Assembly (NCBI GenBank): GCA_965262255.1
Contig: OZ253505.1
Coordinates: 1,302,001 to 1,366,000 of the forward strand
DNA from: JANQQC01 sp965262255
Lineage (GTDB): Bacteria > Pseudomonadota > Alphaproteobacteria > Caulobacterales > Hyphomonadaceae
Direction: 5' to 3'
DNA: 64,000 nt
The notes under the pieces are model-generated. The model was not told the DNA's origin. It did not search any database and saw only the letters and a program-made list of their open reading frames with translations. The translations under genes were made by a program, and so were the position numbers. Of the stretch, positions 1 through 7,943 are shown piece after piece; positions within the stretch are counted from its first letter, which is position 1, and each line of letters opens with the position of its first letter.

Positions 1-1674
1 ACTCCCTTTATATCGACTGTCTCTATAGGTAGGGTCAACTCAATTCCCTCGTCGCAAATTACCTGGAACAATAAATCCTCGCTGTTTGTTCGATCGGGTT
101 TGACGGTATCAATCAGACTTGGCAGAAGATCTTGAGTGACCTCAGTCGGACTATAGTAGTTGTCCTTCAAGTTCGATGTGTCGACCTTGAAGGTTCTAAA
201 CCCATAATCTTGGAAGCTAAACTTTTGATAGCTTCCTTCTATAGCCTTCCTAGCGCGCTTGACCCGATCAACTGTTACGTCAGGGATGTTCAAGTAGCCT
301 GCCTTAAAGGCGTGTGAATCTTCTTTGGTCGCCTCATCAAGTTGTACGAGTATAAAATTTAATTTGATCGATTTTTCCGCAGCGTACTTCATAGTTGCAT
401 GCGCCGTTGTTCCCGATCCAGCAAAGAAATCGAGAACTATATCGCCGTGTTGAACATTCCCAACGTGGATAATCCTTTCGAGAAGGGAGACAGGTTTGGG
501 ATTGTCGAATATGCCTAAACCATCAAACAAATCCTTTAATTCTCGTCTACCTTTAACGTTGTGACCGACATCTTCGTACTTCCAAATAGTAACCGGAGTA
601 ATACCTTCTTTGACTTCGGAAAGAAACCTCTTGATCGAAGGTACATTATTGCCGCTTTTTCCGAACCAAATTCGGTTGTCTATAACCATCTCAGCGAATT
701 TTTCTTTCGAGACACGCCAACATGCTCCGCTAGGTGGACGAACAACACGACCAGAAGGTGTTGTAATTTCATAATCGTACTTTTCGGAGTATGACTTCAC
801 CGAAAGGTTGTCACCTATCCAATTCCCCCGCGGATCGCCATCGTCATTTTTGTAACGCTGATTTTGCTTTTCGGTTCGCGGTAGGAGCTGAGGAAACCAT
901 TTCAGCTTGTTCTTCGCGTAGACAAGAATGTAATCGTGAGTGTCGCTAAACCATCTGGCATCGTTAGCAGGCGCAAATTTCTTTTCCCAAATGATGTCTG
1001 CAACAAAGTTAGGTTCCCCGAAAATTTCGTCGCATACCTTACGCAGGTTATGTTCCTCTCCATTATCAATACTTATAAAGATAACACCATCGTCACGTAA
1101 GAGGTTCCTAGCTAACCTTAGACGAGAGTACATCATACTGAGCCAGTCAGAATGAAAACGACCGTTAGACTCTGTATTCGCGACCAGTTTCTCGCCGCTT
1201 TCCGAAACTTGTTGAGACGCTAAACCGTGTTTACCGCTATCCTGGCGAAAGTTGTCTCGATAGATGAAATCGTTACCCGTATTGTACGGAGGATCGATGT
1301 AGATGAGTTTGACACGAGACAAGTAACTTCTTTGAAGTAACTTTAGCGCCTCCAGATTATCACCTTCAATGACGACATTTTCAGTTCTGTCAAAGTCAAC
1401 ACTCTTATGCCGGTGGGGTCTGAGAGTCTTTGTTGTGGGGGTGTTGCCAGTCCTTGCGGCCTCTCGTTTACCCGGCCAATCTAACCGATAACGTTCTACC
1501 CCCCCCCTCAAAAATCTCTTCGGCTAGTTCTTGTCGGAGTTCATCAAAATCAATCCTTCGCCGAACTTTACCTTTTTTATCCACCGATTCTGTTACGCAG
1601 TTTGGGAAGAGTTGTGCGATACTTTCAATGTTGCCCTCGACGACATTGGAACTGCGCATTTCGAGCTTTCTCAT
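1..1674 (-). CDS. Type III restriction-modification methyltransferase (Mod), copy 1; partial and frame-split at a G9 tract
   Basis: This is a DNA adenine methyltransferase of the type III Mod family, cut by the window edge: about 207 bp of C-terminal coding seen in copy 2 is missing. The first frame (1674 down to 1468) encodes the usual Mod N-terminus with the PNCVTES motif. It stays open until a run of nine G on the coding strand (1499-1507), after which the family sequence (ERYRLDWPGKREA, then DPPYNTGNDF) continues in another frame. Eight or eleven G would join the frames to give E-G-G-V-E-R-Y, as in homologues. In the downstream frame a TAG lies a few codons before the tract, so there is no in-frame ATG rescue and this copy should be OFF as written. 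A res gene would lie beyond the left edge. The recognition region differs from copy 2. Confidence 0.85.
1499..1507 (-). repeat. Poly-G tract (9 G on coding strand) inside mod copy 1
   Basis: Nine C on the plus strand (nine G in the coding sense) sit exactly where the two frames of the methyltransferase must be joined. The run is exceptional in this AT-leaning sequence. Homopolymer slippage here would switch the gene ON at 8 or 11 G. Confidence 0.85.
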
Positions 1675-1827
1675 AATTTTCTCCGATTCTTGATGAAACG
1701 AAATAACTCTTATTGTTATAAGAGATACGTAAGGTTCCAGTCAACCATTGCAAGTTAACGCACAACAAACACCGTTAGTCGGAAATAGCCCGTTCGAAAA
1801 ATACCAGAGTTTCGTTGTCGAAAACAG

Positions 1828-3709
1828 CTAGAGAAAGGCGACATCAATAGAAGGCGATTTCTGTTTAAGAAGCTCGACCACATTCGTAATATCCGCGTCA
1901 CTTGTGAACAGAGACTGTCGGAACAGGAGTTTTCTTGGCTTACGAGTAATTAATTCTTCTACTAATCCCAAGGAAACATCTCCATCAAAACAAGCGATCA
2001 ACTGAACCGGGTCTCGCCCTACCAAAAAGACCTCTACACCCTTTATATCGACTGTCTCTATAGGTAGGGTCAACTCAATTCCCTCGTCGCATATTACCTG
2101 GAACAATAAATCCTCGCTGTTTGTTCGATCGGGCTTTACGGTATCAATCAGACTTGGCAGAAGATCTTGCGTGACCTCTGTCGGACTATAGTAGTTGTCT
2201 TTCAAGTTCGATGTGTCAACCTTGAAGGTTCTAAACCCATAATCTTGGAAGCTAAACTTCGGATAGTTTCCTTCTATAGCCTTCCTAGCGCGCTTGACCC
2301 GGTCAATTGTTACGTCAGGGATGTTCAAGTAGCCCGCCCTAAAGGCATGTGACTCTTCTTTGGTCACCTCATCCAGTTGTACGAGTATAAAATTTAATTT
2401 GATCGATTTTTCCGCAGCGTACTTCATAGTTGCATGCGCCGTTGTTCCCGATCCAGCGAAGAAATCGAGAACTATGTCGCCGTGCTGAACATTCCCAACA
2501 TGGATAATCCTTTCGAGCAGTGAGACAGGTTTGGGATTGTCGAATATGCCTAAACCATCAAACAACGATTTCAATTCACGTCGCCCAGTTGCATTATGAC
2601 CAACTTCCTCATGCTTCCATATAGTTACCGGAACGATACCTTCTTTTACTTCGGACAAGAATCTCTTGATAGTCGGAACTTTGTCTCCGTCTTTCCCAAA
2701 CCAAATTCTGTCATCCGCAATCAGTTGCTGCAGACGCTCCTCGGAACATGTCCAGCATCTTCCTTTCGGCGGCCACACTTCACGACCTGAAGGAGTTTTT
2801 ATCGGATAGTCGTACTTCTCCATGTAAGATTTGACCGAGAGATTATCCCCTATCCAATTCCCACGTGGGTCGCCATCGTCGTTTTTGTACCGCTGGTTTT
2901 GCTTTTCGGTTCGCGGCAGGAGCTGAGGAAACCATTTCAACTTGTTCTTTGCGTAGACAAGAATGTAATCGTGAGTGTCGCTAAACCATCTGGCATCGTT
3001 CGCTGGCGCAAATTTCTTTTCCCAAATTATGTCTGCGACAAAGTTTGGTTCACCGAAAATTTCGTCGCAGACCTTTCGTAAATTATGTTCCTCTCCATTA
3101 TCAATACTAATAAAAATGACACCATCGTCACGTAAGAGGTTCCTAGCTAACCTTAGACGAGAGTACATCATACTGAGCCAGTCAGAATGAAAACGACCGT
3201 TAGATTCTGTATTCGCGACCAGTTTCTCGCCGCTTTCCGAAACTTGTTGAGACGCTAAACCGTGTTTATCGCGGTCTTGGCGAAAGTTGTCTCGATAAAT
3301 GAAATCGTTACCTGTATTATATGGAGGATCAATGTAGATGAGTTTGACACGAGACAAGTAACTTCTTTGAAGTAGCTTTAGCGCCTCAAGATTGTCACCT
3401 TCAATGACGATATTTTCGGTTCTGTCAAAATCAACACTCTTATCCCGGAGCGGTCTGAGAGTCTTTGTTGTGGGAGCGTTGGCCGTCCTAGCGGCTTCTC
3501 GTTTACCTGGCCAATCTAACCGATAACGTTCTACCCCCCCCCTCAAAAATATCTTCAGACAGTTCTTTTCGAAGATCATCAAAATCGATCATGCGCCGAA
3601 TTTGACCATTCTCGTCCTTTGATTCAGTCACGCAATCGGGAAAAATTGCCGCAATTTTTTTAATGTTGTCGTTAACAACATCGGCTGTTTTCATTCGAAG
3701 TTTTTTCAT
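1828..3709 (-). CDS. Type III restriction-modification methyltransferase (Mod), copy 2; frame-split at a G9 tract
   Basis: Full-length Mod homologue. The N-terminal frame runs from 3709 to 3503 and the main frame from 3582 to 1828; they overlap across a nine-G tract at 3534-3542. The main frame carries DPPYNTGNDF (motif IV) near residues 85-94, the recognition region in the middle, and the FAGSGTT motif (motif I) later: the beta-class order of type III Mods. With eight G the product would be about 627 residues, normal for the family. Unlike copy 1, two adjacent ATG codons at 3577-3582 lie in the main frame just before the tract, so a protein lacking about 42 N-terminal residues could be made whatever the tract length. 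It would methylate adenine on one strand of an asymmetric site. No Res subunit is in the window. Confidence 0.9.
3534..3542 (-). repeat. Poly-G tract (9 G on coding strand) inside mod copy 2
   Basis: This tract has the same length and codon position as the one in copy 1. Nine G puts the N-terminal segment and the catalytic body out of frame; eight G restores the family sequence. Confidence 0.85.
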
Positions 3710-3790
3710 GATTTTGTAATCCTAAATTCAGGTTGTTTATCATCAACTCTGTTTTCACTCACCTGAGTACATCGTTAAAATTATACCAAA

Positions 3791-4474
3791 TCATCGTGCC
3801 ACTCTGCAAGTACAACAAATTCTGTCGCCGCCCAGAGAAAGATTACTGTTTTTCCTAGGTCGTCCTACAGAATGGTATGCAAGTCTCATACTGCGACCAA
3901 AAACTAGTACATCCCCGTCGCTCAAAGTGATCTTTTCCATAGTTTCCCCTCTCACTTTACCGCCAATCTTGAAAGTCGCTGAAGCTCCTAGCGAAAGAGA
4001 CACGACGGGTTGCCCGAAATCCTCTTCATCGCAATCTTGGTGCGCCGACATCTGAGCTTCTGGTTTGTATAGGTTGATTAGGCAACAGTCAGGTTGGTAG
4101 TTCAAATGCCCGTACAGTTTACTTGCTTCGCGCGCAATCAACACAATCTCTGTTGGAATTTCCGGCCATTGCTTTCCTGTCAACGGATCGTCTGCCTCGT
4201 AACGGTAACCCATCTTGGAAGACACCCAACCGACATCCCCTGCATTTGTCACTTGAGCAGACATGGATTTACCGCCGGGCGTGGTCATTTCTCTTAACGG
4301 CGCTCGGTCGAATACTGCTTCCAGTCGAGGTACGAGTTCCTCACTTCGAAAATACTCTGGCAAGTGCAGTATGTCGTTACCGATCCAAACAGGAGAACAC
4401 GTACTCTTCGAAAACAGGTTTCGCATTCTGGCTAACGAAATTTTCGAAATGCGCTGGAACAATCTACTTGGCAA
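3791..4474 (-). CDS. alkB: AlkB-type alpha-ketoglutarate-dependent DNA demethylase
   Basis: Fe(II)/2-oxoglutarate dioxygenase that removes 1-methyladenine and 3-methylcytosine lesions from DNA by oxidation. The 227-residue product keeps the E. coli AlkB layout: TPGGKSMS near 65-72, the iron ligands H145-x-D147 and H201, and the 2-oxoglutarate arginines R218 and R224 in the spacing R-x5-R. The first ATG (4474) overlaps the end of the upstream creatininase-family gene by 11 bp; a later ATG at 4426 would remove 16 residues with no counterpart in the family and is equally possible. The same-strand overlap suggests co-transcription. It lies next to the mod genes, but a functional link is speculative. 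Confidence 0.9.
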   Translation of the reverse strand: MPSRLFQRISKISLARMRNLFSKSTCSPVWIGNDILHLPEYFRSEELVPRLEAVFDRAPLREMTTPGGKSMSAQVTNAGDVGWVSSKMGYRYEADDPLTGKQWPEIPTEIVLIAREASKLYGHLNYQPDCCLINLYKPEAQMSAHQDCDEEDFGQPVVSLSLGASATFKIGGKVRGETMEKITLSDGDVLVFGRSMRLAYHSVGRPRKNSNLSLGGDRICCTCRVAR

Positions 4475-5222
4475 ACTTCGCGAAATCTTTAATTAGGGCT
4501 GTAGCAGAAGTTTCAACAAGCCTCTTACCGTCTTCGGCATTCGATTGGCTAGGATCAGACCCGATCCGCCCGTCGGGAAAGTTCGATCGATACTGAACAG
4601 CATCTCCGATTAGCCCCATCGGAGCAATCTTAGGGGACATTTCTACTTCAGGACGGGCATGTTCTGGATATCCATAATATGTCACCGATACTTCAGACGC
4701 TGTCGCGTGCATCCCATGTCCAGTTGGATAAAGCTGATTACACAGAGCCTCGACCGATTTAAAATCCCACCAGTTTACTAACTTTAGATCCATTCCCGGA
4801 CTGTTGTCTGCTCCGCGCGGATCAAAACTCCGTTGCGCATGAATCTCTGCAAATGCCGCATGGATCGTCGCAATGTTGCCGCCATGTCCGTTGAACCAAT
4901 AGAGCCTTTCGAATCCGTGTCGCGCTAAAGAGTTTGCCCAATCTAATATCGCGGCAACCATCGTTGATGGACGTAACGTTATTGTCCCTGGGAAACCTAG
5001 ATGATGCTGAGCGCACCCCACGTTGAACGTTGGGCCGACAAGTAAGTTTTCGGGATTTTTTTTCTCTGCGTGATGGGAAATTATTTCTGGACACAAAGCA
5101 TCAGTTCCAATGAAACCATTCGGGCCGTGCTGTTCCATTGATCCAATAGGAATGACAATTGCTCGGTGCTTTTTTTCAAGCCACTGCTCAATATCTGGCC
5201 ACGTCGAAACTGCAAGTCGCAT
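4464..5222 (-). CDS. Creatininase-family amidohydrolase
   Basis: Metal-dependent hydrolase of the creatininase fold (252 residues, typical length). The metal-binding set is visible: E and H in GSMEQHGP (28-35), D in GTDAL, H in NGHGGN, and E in the ATASEVS segment. Family members act on creatinine, on formamide pyrimidine intermediates (ArfB) or in mycofactocin maturation (MftE). No mycofactocin or riboflavin-variant genes are nearby, so the substrate is unknown. It overlaps the start of alkB and lies downstream of a Bax-inhibitor-1 gene on the same strand, separated from it by a probable terminator. Confidence 0.85.
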   Translation of the reverse strand: MRLAVSTWPDIEQWLEKKHRAIVIPIGSMEQHGPNGFIGTDALCPEIISHHAEKKNPENLLVGPTFNVGCAQHHLGFPGTITLRPSTMVAAILDWANSLARHGFERLYWFNGHGGNIATIHAAFAEIHAQRSFDPRGADNSPGMDLKLVNWWDFKSVEALCNQLYPTGHGMHATASEVSVTYYGYPEHARPEVEMSPKIAPMGLIGDAVQYRSNFPDGRIGSDPSQSNAEDGKRLVETSATALIKDFAKFAK

Positions 5223-5236
5223 TGCATTACCTCATC

Positions 5237-5277
5237 TAAGAAAACGAAACATCCCGAATCATTGCTGACCCGGGATG
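5237..5277 (-). terminator. Rho-independent-like terminator after the Bax-inhibitor-1 gene
   Basis: On the minus strand a seven-base stem, CATCCCG (5271-5277) with CGGGATG (5250-5256), encloses a 14-base loop and is followed by a T-rich run ending near 5237. It lies just past the stop at 5306. Confidence 0.5.
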
Positions 5278-5305
5278 AAACAGAATAACAATTTTATGTG
5301 CGGAA

Positions 5306-6094
5306 CTACTCTCTTGACGAGAAGAACATCAGCAAGATTCGGAACATATTGACGAATGAGATGAAAAAGTTCAAAGCACCCCAGTTCGTCATCACCGCCA
5401 GTGTCCGAGCATCCCCTTGAAATTCGTAATATCCGAGCTTCAAGGTCTGAGTTTGCCAAGCTACAATTCCGGCCGACAAAATAAACACTGCTCCCATTAG
5501 CAGGACTTCAAAAGTTCCTGAAGGTGGAAACAACAGGCTAACCAAGGATAATGCTACCACGCCGAACATAGCCATGGTCAACGCGCTTCCCCAGGCCGTG
5601 ATGTTCCGCTTCGTTGTGTAACCCCACAAAGATAGCCCACCAAAAGCAGCAGCAGTAACTAAGAATGCCTTCGCAATTATCGTATAAGAAGTCGTGATAC
5701 CGGCCCCTGCACGGGTTGCCATACCGACTGACTGTTCAGCCGCGAGTACCCAGATGCCCATTCCTAAGCCAATCATCGTCACTATCGCCCAATAAACGAT
5801 AGCTGTTCCCACCGGAGAAGGATTACGCATCGCAAAGCTTGATATAAGTATCAATGCAAGCGGGCCCCATTGGACAACGTATAACAACGGAGTACCGAAA
5901 ACTAGCGCTGTTACAACCGGCACGGTTCCCGCAACATATGCCAATATCCCCGATAACAGTATGCCGAGTGCTAACTTATTGTAGACACCAAGCATAAAAT
6001 TTCTAAGACCGATATCGGTTTGGGTATCTGCACTAATGCGAGACCCCGTTCGGTCAATTACAATCTTTTCAGGACGAACCATTTTTAACTCCAT
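5306..6094 (-). CDS. Bax inhibitor-1/YccA family membrane protein
   Basis: Integral inner-membrane protein of 262 residues with about seven hydrophobic segments (roughly 32-55, 63-82, 92-118, 137-157, 165-187, 193-212, 232-257), matching the BI-1 family (YbhL/YccA; a calcium-leak fold). YccA-type members bind and restrain FtsH; other roles are unsettled. The N-terminus is soluble, and an alternative ATG lies four codons downstream (MVRPEK). It is transcribed away from the aldo/keto reductase gene across a 165-bp AT-rich divergent promoter region. Confidence 0.85.
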   Translation of the reverse strand: MELKMVRPEKIVIDRTGSRISADTQTDIGLRNFMLGVYNKLALGILLSGILAYVAGTVPVVTALVFGTPLLYVVQWGPLALILISSFAMRNPSPVGTAIVYWAIVTMIGLGMGIWVLAAEQSVGMATRAGAGITTSYTIIAKAFLVTAAAFGGLSLWGYTTKRNITAWGSALTMAMFGVVALSLVSLLFPPSGTFEVLLMGAVFILSAGIVAWQTQTLKLGYYEFQGDARTLAVMTNWGALNFFISFVNMFRILLMFFSSRE

Positions 6095-6259
6095 TAACTG
6101 AACAAAGATAACTTAATGATCAAATAAGGTATTATCGTGACTAATATGGGGAATTTTGGTTCATTTTGCAAGTGCATTAAACAAATTCCTTGTAAACCGT
6201 AGCAAATTCTGAAAATCAAAAAATTTAAGACTCGTTAACGCGAGCAAGGAAAAATTTCT

Positions 6260-7312
6260 ATGTCGATTGAGAAACGCCCATTAGGCCGTACAGGTGAATC
6301 TGTGACCAACTGTTGTTTAGGTACCATGACTTGGGGTAATCAGAACTCCGAAGCAGAGGGCCACGAGCAGATGGACTATGCCATGGATCGCGGTATTACT
6401 TTTTGGGATGCCGCGGAAATGTACCCGATTCCCCCAGCAGCTGAATATCAGGGTGAAACAGAAAAAATTATAGGAACGTGGTTCAAAAAGACGGGGCGAC
6501 GCAATGAAGTTTTCCTCGCGACTAAGATATCTGGCCGAGGAACGATGACGTGGACCCGAGACGGAGATGTGCCGAAAACGCGGCAGACTCGGGAGCAAAT
6601 AGATGAAGCTGTTGAAAAAAGTCTTAAACGATTACAAACTGATTGCATAGACCTTTACCAGCTGCATTGGCCCGACCGGCCGGTCGCACTGTTCGGAGGT
6701 TCTCTTCCCGAAAAGGCCTATAAATCGGAGTTTGAAGCTTTTGAGGTGATGCTAGAAAACTTAGACCGTCATATCCAAGCGGGGCGTATACGTCATATCG
6801 GAGTGTCAAATGAAACTCCTTGGGGAGTAATGCGTTTTCTAGCTGAAAGTGATCGAGGCAACTTTCCGCGCATGGCTTCAATACAGAATATTTATAATCT
6901 CCTCAGTCGAAAGTTTGAAGAAGGGTTAAGTGAGGTTTCTCGGCGCGAGAACATCGGACTTCTTGGGTACTCTCCTCTTGCCCAAGGTTATCTCACCGGA
7001 AAATATAGAAACGGACTGCTACCCGAGAAATCCCGCAAAGCTTTGTTCCAGAGATTACAGAGATACGAAACGGCGCAGGCTAATCCCGCTATGGAGGGGT
7101 ACTTCAAAATTGCTGAAGATTTTGGCATTGATCCATCGCATTTAGCAATCAAGTTTTGTGACACACGGCCATTTATGACCTCAACTATCATTGGGGCGAC
7201 AACTATGGATCAACTGAAGACAGATATAGAAGCATTTGAGTTGGATTGGACTGACGAGTTGGAGAAGCGCGTAGGCGAGGTGAACTCTCTATACCCTTCT
7301 CCGTGTCCATAA
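6260..7312 (+). CDS. tas: Aldo/keto reductase, Tas-like
   Basis: NADPH-dependent oxidoreductase of the aldo/keto reductase superfamily (350 residues). It follows E. coli Tas closely: LGTMTWGNQNSEA near 21-33, the catalytic tetrad D-x4-Y in DAAEMYP, K in ATKISG, H in QLHWPDRP, and the C-terminal NADP-binding STIIGATTMDQL. Tas complements a prephenate dehydrogenase defect in E. coli, but the natural substrate is not known. The ATG at 6260 is preceded by an AGGAA-like site. It stands alone on the plus strand before thpR. Confidence 0.85.
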   Translation: MSIEKRPLGRTGESVTNCCLGTMTWGNQNSEAEGHEQMDYAMDRGITFWDAAEMYPIPPAAEYQGETEKIIGTWFKKTGRRNEVFLATKISGRGTMTWTRDGDVPKTRQTREQIDEAVEKSLKRLQTDCIDLYQLHWPDRPVALFGGSLPEKAYKSEFEAFEVMLENLDRHIQAGRIRHIGVSNETPWGVMRFLAESDRGNFPRMASIQNIYNLLSRKFEEGLSEVSRRENIGLLGYSPLAQGYLTGKYRNGLLPEKSRKALFQRLQRYETAQANPAMEGYFKIAEDFGIDPSHLAIKFCDTRPFMTSTIIGATTMDQLKTDIEAFELDWTDELEKRVGEVNSLYPSPCP

Positions 7313-7383
7313 TTCTAGTCTGTCGAAGCAATTCTGCTTGATACCTGCTCCCCTATCGCCGTTAAGTACATTGAGTGGTCGAA

Positions 7384-7911
7384 ATGCTCCGTTTGTTCAC
7401 AGGACTTTCTATTCCTGACCACATTGCCGAGACGCTGTTGCCGTTGCAGACTAATTTGGTAGGAGCGCGGTGGAGACCTAGGGAAAACTTTCACATAACG
7501 TTAAAGTTCTATGGAGAAGTAAACCAAGGTACGGCAAGCAAGCTTCAAGACGCGTTATCGGAGATCAGGTTTGAGCCGTTCGAGATTTCTTTGAAAGGTT
7601 CAGGATGGTTTGGAGGAAAGAAACCGCAATCGGTGTGGGTTGGGGTCGAAACTTCTGAACCTCTGGATCAGTTGCACTTAGAATGTACCAAAGCCGCTCG
7701 TGTTGCGGGACTTTCGTTGGGACAACAACGTTACACTCCTCACATCACTTTGGCGTACTGTAGAACCTCGCCAACTGAGCAAGTTGTAGGATGGGTAACT
7801 CCATTGGCTGATTTTGACTCTGCTCAGTTTTATATCGAAGAATTCTACTTATACTCAAGTACTCTCGGTTCAAAACCAAGCACATACCAAATTCAGGCTA
7901 GTTACCACTAA
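7384..7911 (+). CDS. thpR: RNA 2',3'-cyclic phosphodiesterase (LigT/ThpR)
   Basis: 2H-phosphoesterase that opens 2',3'-cyclic phosphate ends of RNA. Two H-x-T/S-L motifs are present: HITLKF near residue 37 and HITLAY near residue 121, spaced as in ThpR. The product is about 175 residues, the usual length. The ATG at 7384 begins MLRLFTGL, as homologues do; a GTG three codons earlier (7375) is possible. It converges with the large DUF262 gene. Confidence 0.9.
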   Translation: MLRLFTGLSIPDHIAETLLPLQTNLVGARWRPRENFHITLKFYGEVNQGTASKLQDALSEIRFEPFEISLKGSGWFGGKKPQSVWVGVETSEPLDQLHLECTKAARVAGLSLGQQRYTPHITLAYCRTSPTEQVVGWVTPLADFDSAQFYIEEFYLYSSTLGSKPSTYQIQASYH

Positions 7912-7943
7912 TCTACCGTCCTTCTAATTTAAACTTTCTCGAT

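Larger units (their letters stand above)
1..3709. repeat. Tandem duplication of a type III mod gene (period 2035 bp)
   Basis: Bases 1-1674 and 2036-3709 are two copies of the same gene in direct orientation, aligning at a constant offset of 2035 bases from the left edge to the start codons (1674 and 3709). Long stretches are identical or nearly so (for example around 940-1430 versus 2975-3465). Divergence is concentrated at about 560-800 versus 2595-2835, which encodes the middle of the protein where target recognition is expected, and in the first 60 codons. Copy 1 runs off the left edge of the window. Confidence 0.95.

Noticed and set aside
4464..5222. MftE of a mycofactocin cluster
   Set aside because: Creatininase fold is clear but no mftA-D or mftF genes are nearby.
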